From: Agromyces sp. H66
GTDB taxonomy: Bacteria > Actinomycetota > Actinomycetes > Actinomycetales > Microbacteriaceae
Assembly (NCBI RefSeq): GCF_004959775.1
Contig: NZ_SJZG01000001.1
Location: forward strand, 124,001-188,000
DNA length: 64,000 nucleotides
Direction: 5' to 3'
The notes below the pieces were generated by a model. That model had not been told where the DNA came from. It ran no database searches and saw only the letters and a list, made by a program, of their open reading frames with translations. Position numbers and translations under genes: made by a program. This document shows, piece by piece, positions 42,853-50,597 of the stretch (position 1 is the stretch's first letter; each line of letters begins with the position of its first letter).

Positions 42853-43982
42853 ATCTGGTTCTCCTCGTCGCGGATGATCAGGCGGTCGCCTTCCCACTCG
42901 AATTCGGTCGTCAACTCGGCGTCGCGGGTGATACCGCGGAGGTACTCCCCGACGCGCTCGCCGCCCTGCGCTCGAGGGAGCGGAACCGGGCGAGCATCGT
43001 CGTCGATCCAGCAGGGGATCACGGATGCCGCGACCGATCCGCGCTCATCGATCTCCAGCACGGCGATCGCGGTATTGCGGCTCTCGGGGTGGAACGGGTA
43101 GTCCGGCATCGCCGGATCGGGCTCGAACCCGAAGAGGGTTCGCCGCTCCCTGGCCCACGAGCGGCGCTCGGGGCTGTCGTCGTCGGAGCCCGACAGCGCG
43201 CGCGTCACCGTGGCGAAGTTGCCCAGGCCATGGAAGATCGGTCGGCCCCGGTACACCTCGACGCCCTTGCAGATGTGCGCGTGGTGGCCGATGACCGCCG
43301 TCGCGCCGGCGTCGATCGCCGCATGCGAGACCTCCCGCTCGTAGTCGGCGAGGTCGATCGGCCGGTGCACGAGTCCCTTGTGCAGCGCGACGATGACGGA
43401 GGTGTCGGATGCCGCGTGCCGGCCGATCTCCTCGGTGAGCCGGCGCAGGCTGCGTGGTTCGGTGAACGTGTAGATGCGCGGCGGGCCGCCGGGGTTCGCT
43501 CCCCGCGGTTCGTAATGGGTCACGACCTCGACGTAGGCGCATCCCGGCTTGTCGCTGCCGGCCCAGGATTCGCGCGGCCCGACGCAGTTGACGCTCAGCA
43601 CGACGATCCTGCGGCCGTCGTGCTCGACCACGGCCGGCTCCCACGCCTCCTCGAGGTTCGCGCCAGCGCCGGTCACGGCCAACCCGCGAGCGAGGCAGTG
43701 CGCGCGGGTGTCGGCGATGCCCTCGCCCCCGAAGTCGAACACGTGGTTTCCCGCGAGCGTGAGCACGTCGAATCCCGCGGCCGCGACGCCGTCGAGCGCA
43801 CTCGGCGGCGCCGGCAGCGCCGGGACATCCGTCGACATCGTGATGGTGGCATCGGTGTGCGGCACCTCGAGGTGACCGATCGCGACATCCGCCTGGGAGA
43901 GCACAGCCGAAACGGAGGTGAACAACTGCGTGCTGTCGGTGCGCTCGAGCACCAGGTCTCCCGTCGCGTAGACGACGGTCAT
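42849..43982 (-). CDS. CapA-family metallophosphatase-like protein
   Basis: This 377-residue protein has the calcineurin-like core of the CapA (PGA_cap) family: YATGDLVLERTD, DVAIGHLEVPHTD, LTLAGNHVFDFGGEGIADT, VIVALHKG, TAVIGHHAHICKGVEVYRGRPIFHGLGNFATV. Metal-binding Asp, Asn and His residues are present. It lacks a signal peptide or membrane anchor, so it is not the membrane-bound capsule protein of Bacillus; a cytoplasmic hydrolase role is more likely. It overlaps both neighbouring genes by 4 bp. A link to polyglutamate is possible but unproven. Confidence 0.82.
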   Translation of the reverse strand: MTVVYATGDLVLERTDSTQLFTSVSAVLSQADVAIGHLEVPHTDATITMSTDVPALPAPPSALDGVAAAGFDVLTLAGNHVFDFGGEGIADTRAHCLARGLAVTGAGANLEEAWEPAVVEHDGRRIVVLSVNCVGPRESWAGSDKPGCAYVEVVTHYEPRGANPGGPPRIYTFTEPRSLRRLTEEIGRHAASDTSVIVALHKGLVHRPIDLADYEREVSHAAIDAGATAVIGHHAHICKGVEVYRGRPIFHGLGNFATVTRALSGSDDDSPERRSWARERRTLFGFEPDPAMPDYPFHPESRNTAIAVLEIDERGSVAASVIPCWIDDDARPVPLPRAQGGERVGEYLRGITRDAELTTEFEWEGDRLIIRDEENQI

Positions 43983-44806
43983 CCGCTCACCTCGCGAGGG
44001 GATCGGCTGGACCTCGCGAGGAACGTCCGAAGCCGTTCGGATCGCGGATCCTCGAAGAAGTCCTCGGCAGGTCGGTCTTCGATGACGCGACCGGCCGCCA
44101 TGAACACGCATCGGTCGGCGACGTTCCGCGCGAACTCCAGCTCGTGCGTCACGACGACCATGGTGCGCCCCGTCGAGGCGAGCTTCTTGATCGTCTGCAG
44201 CACCTCATCGACGAGCTCGGGGTCGAGTGAGCTGGTCGGCTCGTCGAAGAGCAGGATGCGCGGATCCACGGCCGCACTCCGCGCGATCGCGACGCGCTGT
44301 TGCTGGCCGCCCGAGAGGTGCCGGGGGTAGGCGTTCGCTTTGTCCTCCAGGCCCACCCGGCGGAGCAGCTCCATGGCGCGCTCACGCGCCTCGGCCGGGG
44401 TGGCCCCGTGCACGACCATGGGCGCCTCGGTGATGTTGCGCAGCACCGTCCAGTGGGGGAAGAGGTTGAACTGCTGGAACACCATGCTCATGCGGCGCTG
44501 CTGGCGCTTTCGCGCCGCGTCGGCGAGCGGGCGGAGGTGGCCGTGGCTCTGCTCGTAGCCGAGCAGCTCGCCGTCGAGGAACATCGCGCCGCCGTCGATG
44601 GATTCGAGCTGGTCGATGCATCGCACGAGCGTGGACTTGCCCGAACCCGACGGCCCGAGCACGGCGACGACCTCGCCCTCGTAGACCTTCAGGTCGACGC
44701 CGTCGAGCGCGACCTGGTCACCGAAGTGCTTGCGCAGGCCGGTGACCTCGAGCACGGGCGGCTTCTCGGTGTCGGGCAACGCGATCATTCCGGATGCCTC
44801 GTGCAT
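43979..44806 (-). CDS. Polar-amino-acid ABC-transporter ATPase (GlnQ type)
   Basis: This 275-residue ATPase has Walker A GPSGSGKST (about residue 52), Q-loop VFQQFNLFPHWTVLRNI, signature LSGGQQQRVAIARSAA, Walker B ILLFDEPTSSLDPELV and H-loop VVTHE. The QFNLFPH and LDPELV patterns are typical of amino-acid importers. It couples with the permease encoded just upstream (1-bp overlap). The start is MHEASGMIALP; the open frame further upstream lies inside the permease gene and is not used. Confidence 0.92.
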   Translation of the reverse strand: MHEASGMIALPDTEKPPVLEVTGLRKHFGDQVALDGVDLKVYEGEVVAVLGPSGSGKSTLVRCIDQLESIDGGAMFLDGELLGYEQSHGHLRPLADAARKRQQRRMSMVFQQFNLFPHWTVLRNITEAPMVVHGATPAEARERAMELLRRVGLEDKANAYPRHLSGGQQQRVAIARSAAVDPRILLFDEPTSSLDPELVDEVLQTIKKLASTGRTMVVVTHELEFARNVADRCVFMAAGRVIEDRPAEDFFEDPRSERLRTFLARSSRSPREVSG

Positions 44807-45729
44807 CAGTTCGCCTCCTTCGCTCGGCGGGCGGGTCGTCGCATGCCGTCGCGGGCGGCCCCGCGGCCGAAGTGCTGCTCCACGCGTCGCTGGATGAGCG
44901 TGAGCACCGTGACGACGACGAGGTACCAGATGACGGCGACGATGAGCATCGGCACGACCTCGTAGGTGCGGTTGTATATCACCTGCACGGCGTGCAGGAG
45001 GTCGCCCATCGCGATCACGCTCACGAGCGACGTGCCCTTGAGCAGGGCGATCACCTGCGATCCCGTGGGCGGGATGATCACGCGCATGGCCTGGGGCAGC
45101 ACGATGCGGCTGAAGGTGTGCCAGCGGCTGAAGCCCATGGCGGATGCCGCATCGTGCTGCCCCTGGTCGACCGACAGCATGCCGGCTCGGACGATCTCGG
45201 CCATGTACGCGGCCTCGTGGAGCGACAGGCCGATGATCGCGGCCGTGAGCGGCGTGATCAGGTCGTTCGTGCTCCAGCTGAAGAACTCGGGACCGAACGG
45301 CACGCCGACCGTGATCCGAGGCAGCAGGTAGGCGAGATTGAACCAGAAGATGAGCTGGACGAGCGGAGGGATGCCCCTGAAGACCCCGACGAAGGCGATG
45401 GATGCCGCCTTCACCGGCCAGAAGTCGGAGAGTTGACCGGCTGCGAGCATCGTGCCGAGGATCGAGCCGAGCACCATGCATACGACCGTGAGCACGAGGC
45501 TCATGCCCAGCCCGAGCAGCACGCTCGGGTTGAACAGGTACTCGGCCACGACGTCCCACTCGAAGCGCTCGTTGCTCACGAGGAACCAGATCACGCTCAG
45601 CACGACGATCAGGATCAGCGTGCCGCCGATGATGCGGGCGGGGCGGATCCGACGGCGTGCGGTTGCGACGTCGATGGCAGCGGTCGCCGGAACGACTGGT
45701 GCGTTGGTCATCAGGGGCGCCTCCGTCAT
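44806..45729 (-). CDS. Polar-amino-acid ABC-transporter permease
   Basis: This 307-residue permease has a cytoplasmic N-terminus of about 35 residues, then five or six helices. The HisM/GlnP-type core contains GMSLVLTVVCMVLGSILGTMLA, FRGIPPLVQLIFWFNLAYLL, YMAEIVRAGMLSVDQGQHDAASAMGFSRWHTFSRIVLPQAMRVIIPPTGSQVIALLKGTSLVSVI and ends EQHFGRG. Only one permease gene is present, so the channel is probably a homodimer. It follows the binding-protein gene by 2 bp. Confidence 0.92.
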   Translation of the reverse strand: MTEAPLMTNAPVVPATAAIDVATARRRIRPARIIGGTLILIVVLSVIWFLVSNERFEWDVVAEYLFNPSVLLGLGMSLVLTVVCMVLGSILGTMLAAGQLSDFWPVKAASIAFVGVFRGIPPLVQLIFWFNLAYLLPRITVGVPFGPEFFSWSTNDLITPLTAAIIGLSLHEAAYMAEIVRAGMLSVDQGQHDAASAMGFSRWHTFSRIVLPQAMRVIIPPTGSQVIALLKGTSLVSVIAMGDLLHAVQVIYNRTYEVVPMLIVAVIWYLVVVTVLTLIQRRVEQHFGRGAARDGMRRPARRAKEAN

Positions 45730-45731
45730 GT

Positions 45732-46652
45732 TCAGCCTTCGGTCATCGGGTTCAGCAACGGCTCATCGACCGTGACATCCGTCAGATTCCATTCGGTCAT
45801 GACCCGCTCGTACTCGCCGTTCTCGAAGATGCCCTCGAAGGCCGCGAGCATCGCCGGCGCGAGCTCGTTGCCCTTGGGCATGAACATCGCCAGCAGGTCG
45901 ATTCCCGCACCCTGCTCCTCGGACTGCACGAGGTACTCGTACGTGTCGGGCTCCGCCGACTGGAGGTCGATCGCGGCGGTCTGCGTCGTGCCCGCGTAGT
46001 CGGCGCGGTCGGAGTTCAGCGCCAGGAAGGTCGCGTTCGTGTCCTCGAGTCCGATGAACTCGGGAGCGGGCAGGCCCTCTGCGGTGCACCACTCGGTGTA
46101 TCGCGCGAGCTGGCTCTCGGTGACCGATCCGGTGACGCCGGCGACCCGAGCGCCGCAGAGTGCTTCGGGGTCGCCGAGCTCGTCTTCGCGATCGCTGAGG
46201 TAGAGGTACGACGTGCGCGTGGTCATCCACACCACCGCGTCGAAGTCGGCCTCGCGCTCCGCGGTCGTTCGAACGGGGCCGTTGAACGCGTCGTAGCGAC
46301 CCGACAGCATGCCGGTGAGCATGGCGTCGAGGCCCGATGCCGTGCTGATCTCGAACGGGACGCCGAGCTGCTCCGCCAGTGCGGCCTGGATGTCGGGGTC
46401 GATGCCGGTGATGTCACCGTTCTCCTCGATCGTGCGGTACGGCGGGTGGGTGTCTCCGGCGATGGTGATCTTGCCGGCGTCCTTGATGGCCTCAGGGAGC
46501 AGGTCGTATGCCGGAGCGTCGGTGTTGACGCCGCTCTCGTCGACCGGGTCGGCGTCGCCCGTGGCGGCGTCGCCGGACGGCGACGAGCAGGCGGCGAGCA
46601 GCAGCGCGGCCACGCCGGCGACGGTCGCCATTCCGAACTTGCTGAGCTTCAT
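45732..46652 (-). CDS. Amino-acid ABC-transporter binding lipoprotein (SBP_bac_3 family)
   Basis: This 306-residue lipoprotein has the signal MKLSKFGMATVAGVAALLLAAC with the lipobox Cys near residue 22. The mature part is a family-3 binding protein: KITIAGDTHPPYRTIEENGDITGIDPDIQAALAEQLGVPFEI, DAFNGPVRTTAEREADFD, VAGVTGSVTESQLARY and ERVMTEWNLTD. The ligand is likely an amino acid or related acid. It heads an eight-gene operon. ATG 46652 has a GGAG site 8 nt upstream. The preceding region holds two palindromes. Confidence 0.9.
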   Translation of the reverse strand: MKLSKFGMATVAGVAALLLAACSSPSGDAATGDADPVDESGVNTDAPAYDLLPEAIKDAGKITIAGDTHPPYRTIEENGDITGIDPDIQAALAEQLGVPFEISTASGLDAMLTGMLSGRYDAFNGPVRTTAEREADFDAVVWMTTRTSYLYLSDREDELGDPEALCGARVAGVTGSVTESQLARYTEWCTAEGLPAPEFIGLEDTNATFLALNSDRADYAGTTQTAAIDLQSAEPDTYEYLVQSEEQGAGIDLLAMFMPKGNELAPAMLAAFEGIFENGEYERVMTEWNLTDVTVDEPLLNPMTEG

Positions 46653-46703
46653 ATCGTTCTCCACATCATTGTGAGCGCAAGGGCACGGGGATCGTGCAAC
46701 CAG

Positions 46704-46728
46704 AAAATATCATGCTGGATGATATTTT
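46704..46728. promoter_or_regulatory. Perfect 10-bp inverted repeat upstream of the binding-protein operon
   Basis: AAAATATCAT (46704-46713) and ATGATATTTT (46719-46728) are exact reverse complements around a 5-bp spacer, in an AT-rich patch 51 bp upstream of the minus-strand operon start. The size and symmetry suit a dimeric repressor such as a GntR or TetR protein. No regulator gene lies adjacent. Confidence 0.65.
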
Positions 46729-46765
46729 TCCCGGCAAGTCCGCGCAGCCGAATTTGCAGAAATGT

Positions 46766-46782
46766 TATCAACCGGGTTGATA
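46766..46782. promoter_or_regulatory. 17-bp inverted repeat upstream of the secreted hydrolase gene
   Basis: TATCAACC and GGTTGATA flank one central G at 46766-46782. The element lies 84 bp upstream of the hydrolase ATG, within the probable promoter region. It differs in sequence from the repeat at 46704, so two separate regulators may act on this divergent region. Confidence 0.6.
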
Positions 46783-46865
46783 CTTTCGCTGAGCGGTGCC
46801 ACAGTCGAATTGGCTCGCAACGGCCGCACGTAACGGATACGCACGTTCGAACAAGGGAGTTCTCC

Positions 46866-48200
46866 ATGCCCGCACGTCACCGTCTCAGGGATGCGGCGAT
46901 CGCCTCGGTCGCCGTCGCCGCATGCGTCGTCACGGCAACGCCCGCTGTTGCCGACGATGGTGTGGATCGCGTCATCGACGGCATCCTCGCCGATACCACC
47001 CCGTACCGCTTCGTCGTTCCCGATGATTGGGACGGCACCGTCTTCGTCGACCTCGATTTCGCCGCGGGCCCCGTGAACGCGGCGAAGCAGGCGCTCATCG
47101 ACGACGGCGCCGCGTACGGCGGCACCACCCGGTCGGTCACCGGCTGGAACATCGGCGGCGCCATCGCCAACCAGATCGAGGCGCTCGACGCGTTCGCCGA
47201 GGTCGTCGGCGAACCTCGTCAGGCGATCGCGATGGGCAACTCGATGGGCGGCTTCATCGCCGCGGCCACGGGTGAACTGCATCCCGACCGCATTGACGGC
47301 GTCGTCGCCGCGTGCGGCGGGCTGTCGGGCACCGTGTCGCAATGGAACCAGAAGCTCGACACCGTGTTCGTGCTCTCCGAGCTGCTGGACCCCGCGGGCA
47401 CGCTGCCCGTCGTCGACATTCCGGCCGACGTGCCGGGGGCCCAGAACGCTTGGATCTCCTTCCTCACCGAGGCGCAGCAGACCCCCGAGGGGCGTGCCCG
47501 TATCGCCCTGGCCTCCGCGATCGGGCAGCTTCCGGCGTGGTCGCGTGCGATTGCCGACCCCGATCCGGCTGACGCCGTGACGTACGAGCAGGCCTGGTTC
47601 GGAGCGCTCGCCGGCGATCCGCTCCCGTACATCGGGCAGGCGATGAGCAGCCGCCGCACGATCGGCCAGGTCTTCGGCGGCCTGACGTCGTGGAACACGG
47701 GGATCGACTACGCCGAGCAGCTCCAGAAGGCGTCACCGCAGGCGCGTCAGGTCGTCGCGGAACTGTACGAGGAGGCGGGGCTCTCGCTCGAGGCGGATCT
47801 CGCCACCGTCAACGCGGCCGAGCGAATCGACGCCGACCCCGAGGCGGTCGAGCGATTCGCTGCCGCGTACGAGTTCACCGGCGAGATCTCGGTTCCGACG
47901 GTCACGCTCAACGCCGTCGGCGACCAGATCTCGACCGTCGCGCAGCAGAGCGCATACGAAGAGCGAGTCACGAAGGCCGGGAACGCCTCGCTGCTGCGTC
48001 AGACGTACGTCGCCTCGGCGGGACACTGCAACTTCACCGCAGCCGAAACCGTCGCCGCAGCGAACCTGCTGCTCGAACGCCTCGAGACCGGACGGTGGGG
48101 CGACGGCTGGAACGCGACCCACCTGAATCGCACGGCCGAAGCGCTCGACCTTGGTGCCGCCCGGTTCATCACGTTCCACCCCGACCGGTTCAACCGGTGA
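46866..48200 (+). CDS. Secreted alpha/beta hydrolase
   Basis: This 444-residue protein has a Sec signal peptide (basic start, hydrophobic core, cleavage near AVADD, residue about 31) and no lipobox, so it is released outside the cell. The hydrolase core has the nucleophile elbow GNSMGG (about residue 124) and the catalytic His in SAGHCNF near residue 385. A large helical insertion between strands covers about residues 150-300. An AAGGGAG site precedes ATG 46866. It is divergent from the importer operon, so it may release that operon's substrate from an extracellular ester or polymer (inference). Confidence 0.8.
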   Translation: MPARHRLRDAAIASVAVAACVVTATPAVADDGVDRVIDGILADTTPYRFVVPDDWDGTVFVDLDFAAGPVNAAKQALIDDGAAYGGTTRSVTGWNIGGAIANQIEALDAFAEVVGEPRQAIAMGNSMGGFIAAATGELHPDRIDGVVAACGGLSGTVSQWNQKLDTVFVLSELLDPAGTLPVVDIPADVPGAQNAWISFLTEAQQTPEGRARIALASAIGQLPAWSRAIADPDPADAVTYEQAWFGALAGDPLPYIGQAMSSRRTIGQVFGGLTSWNTGIDYAEQLQKASPQARQVVAELYEEAGLSLEADLATVNAAERIDADPEAVERFAAAYEFTGEISVPTVTLNAVGDQISTVAQQSAYEERVTKAGNASLLRQTYVASAGHCNFTAAETVAAANLLLERLETGRWGDGWNATHLNRTAEALDLGAARFITFHPDRFNR

Positions 48201-48438
48201 CGTTGATCCGACCGCGCGCCGGTCGACGTCGACGGCATAGCAGGTCGAGGTGGATAACAAGGGCGTGTGCCCCCGAGATACGACGCAACTCGACCCGTCG
48301 GCGAATGGCGGGCTTGCGTCGGCAGCGTGATTCCGAGATGACTTGGCACGTACGGTCGGCGCACAGCGTCTCGCCGTGGCGGCCGACTGGTATCTGATCC
48401 GACTCGCGACTCCGCCGCCACACGGTAGTGTTCGACCC

Positions 48439-49428
48439 GTGACCCAGCGCGTGGACCCGGGGTGGCCGGTTCAGTCGCGGCAGCATTGGATCGACGCCCT
48501 TCGAGGCGCGGCCGTGCTGCTCGTCGCTTTGTGGCATGCGTTCGAGATCCCCCATGCTGAGATGCCGGCCGGCGTCGAGTGGGTGTTCAACGTCCTGTCG
48601 GTCTATCGGGTGCCGATGTTGATGTTCCTGTCGGGTCTGCTGTTGGATCATTCGCTCCGGAAGCGCACGGGCATGTACGTCGGTGGCAAGCTGCGAGCTA
48701 TCGCTTGGCCGCTTGTCGTGTGGTCCGCGATCCTGCTGCTGGTCGGTTGGCCGGCGGATGCCGCGAATCCGTGGTTCTGGCTCGGTGACGCGGCGCATCT
48801 CTGGTACCTCGGCGTGCTGCTCGCGTGTTACGCGATCGGGCTGCTCGTCAGATGGGTGCACCCCATCGTGATCTTCGCCGCCGGGTTCATTGCGATGGAG
48901 CTGATCCATACCGACATCGCGTTCGTGAACAACACCCTTTGGTTCGGTCTCTACTTCTTCGCGGGCGCAGCAGCGTCCCGGTGGCTCGACCGGTGGTTCC
49001 GGGTCCGCTGGTTCGTCCCTGGCGCGGCCTTGATCGCCGCGTCCGCGTGGGCGGTCTACTCCGCCACCGTGAACGGGTACGTTCCGATCGCGCACTGGCG
49101 TCCGCTCGTGCTGTCGCTGCTCGGCGTCGCCGCCGTGGTGTGGTTCGCGGGGCGGATGCCGCGGGTGCGATGGCTCGAGTGGGTCGGCGAACGCTCCATC
49201 GTGTTCTACGTCGCCCATGTTCCACTCATCTTCCTCACGGTCCGGCTGATCGGTGAGACGTTCCCGGCACCGCTGATGTTCGCCGTCGTGATCGCGGTCA
49301 TGCTGAGCGGGTGCTACCTCCTCGCACGGTACCTCTCCGGCAGCGTGCTGTTCGTGTTCCCGCCGATTCGCGCCCGTCGCCGGCCGGAGCCCTACACCGA
49401 CGAGAAGGTCCGCGCGACCGAGCGATAG
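48439..49428 (+). CDS. Acyltransferase-3 family membrane protein
   Basis: This 329-residue integral membrane protein has about ten helices. It has the acyltransferase-3 hallmarks: HWIDALRGAAVLLVALWHAFEI at the start with the catalytic His in LWHAF, FLSGLLLDHSLRKR, and the C-terminal ERSIVFYVAHVPLIFLTVRL. Such enzymes move acyl groups onto extracytoplasmic sugars or lipids. GTG 48439 is chosen because TAGTGT lies 7 nt upstream and family similarity begins directly after it. The tail is basic and cytoplasmic. Confidence 0.85.
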   Translation: MTQRVDPGWPVQSRQHWIDALRGAAVLLVALWHAFEIPHAEMPAGVEWVFNVLSVYRVPMLMFLSGLLLDHSLRKRTGMYVGGKLRAIAWPLVVWSAILLLVGWPADAANPWFWLGDAAHLWYLGVLLACYAIGLLVRWVHPIVIFAAGFIAMELIHTDIAFVNNTLWFGLYFFAGAAASRWLDRWFRVRWFVPGAALIAASAWAVYSATVNGYVPIAHWRPLVLSLLGVAAVVWFAGRMPRVRWLEWVGERSIVFYVAHVPLIFLTVRLIGETFPAPLMFAVVIAVMLSGCYLLARYLSGSVLFVFPPIRARRRPEPYTDEKVRATER

Positions 49429-49609
49429 CCACCCTTTGGTAATGGCTTCGCAGCCCGCATACCGCGCGATCGCGGATCTGCGACCGCCGGATATCGGTGA
49501 AACCCGTGGTACCCCTTCCGGGTCGGTGCCATCGCTCCTAGATTCGGAGCGGCGGTCCGGTCCGGGTCCGCATCGGGCGATGCATCCGAGTGAATGGCAG
49601 GGGTCCTGC

Positions 49610-50341
49610 ATGTCGATGAACGCTGACCGTACGGGGAGGCGGCGGTCGCCTGCGCTCGCCGCAATCGTGATCGCGGCCACGGCGTGCCTCGTGTTCACGG
49701 GCTGCGCGCCCGGCACGTCGCCGTCGCCCGACTCAGCGTCGACGTCGAGTCCGGGCTCGACGGCCTCGGCGTCGGCGCGCCCGGCGTCATGCGACTCGTC
49801 AGCCGACGGGCCGGCCTTCGCGGTCGTCGGCGACTCGATCACCCACGCCGAGAGCCCCGACTTCGCCGCGGGAGAGATCGACCCGGTGTCCTGGGTCACG
49901 TACGTGTGTGAGGAAGGGTTCGCGTTCGCCGGCGGCTGGGCCGAGTGGGGTGCGACGACGGCGGCCATGGCGGAGTCGGTGACGCCAGTCGACGCTGAGA
50001 CGCTCGTGCTGCTGGCGGGCACCAACGACTACGCCCTCGCCGTCCCGTTCGCCGAGACGACGGCGAACCTCGACCGGATCGTCCAGACCGTCGGGATCGC
50101 GGACGTCGTCGTGGTGTCGGTCCCGCCGATGGCCGCCTACCCGGAAGGGGCCCTCGAGCTCAACCAGTGCCTCGAGGAGCTGGCGAGCGCGCGCGGGTGG
50201 CGGTTCGTCGACGCGTCGGCCGGGCTTCGCGACGCCGACGGCAGGTACCAGGACGGGATGACCTCCGACGGCATCCACCCGTCAGAGGAGGGCTCGCGAG
50301 TGCTCGGCGAGGCGATCGCCGAAGCGCTGAGAGACGGATGA
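49610..50341 (+). CDS. SGNH/GDSL-family hydrolase lipoprotein
   Basis: This 243-residue lipoprotein has lipobox FTGC (Cys near residue 32) and a Ser/Pro/Ala linker. The SGNH domain has block I VVGDSITHA with the nucleophile Ser, block III LLAGTNDYAL, and block V DGIHPSEEG with the catalytic Asp and His. It acts outside the membrane, probably as an acyl-ester hydrolase. The preceding gene is a membrane acyltransferase, so the pair could add and remove acyl groups on surface glycans (inference). An AGGGG site lies 6 nt before the ATG. Confidence 0.85.
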   Translation: MSMNADRTGRRRSPALAAIVIAATACLVFTGCAPGTSPSPDSASTSSPGSTASASARPASCDSSADGPAFAVVGDSITHAESPDFAAGEIDPVSWVTYVCEEGFAFAGGWAEWGATTAAMAESVTPVDAETLVLLAGTNDYALAVPFAETTANLDRIVQTVGIADVVVVSVPPMAAYPEGALELNQCLEELASARGWRFVDASAGLRDADGRYQDGMTSDGIHPSEEGSRVLGEAIAEALRDG

Positions 50342-50597
50342 CGCATGACCGAAGCCGAGCGCCTCGCCGCCATCGACCGCGCCCGTGCCGCATGAACCGC
50401 GCAGACCTCGAGACCGCGATCGCCGCTGACCCGCGACACGTCGGCTCACCCGACCATCCACGGCGCAGCCAAGTCGCGGATCGATCGGCGCTGCGTCCGG
50501 CGTGCATCTGGACGAGCCGATGACGGATGCCGCGGCCGTCAACGATCCCCGGGCCGTAGGCACCGCGCAAGCCCGACCGCTCCCGCGGGTCTGAAGA
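50342..50597. other. Intergenic gap without a recognised gene
   Basis: This 256-bp stretch holds two short plus-strand frames, MTEAERLAAIDRARAA (50345-50395) and one starting MNRADLETAIAADPRHVGSPDHP (50392-50523), overlapping by ATGA. The second reads like a gene fragment, but neither is long enough or similar enough to anything I know to call. Possible decayed small gene pair. Confidence 0.3.
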
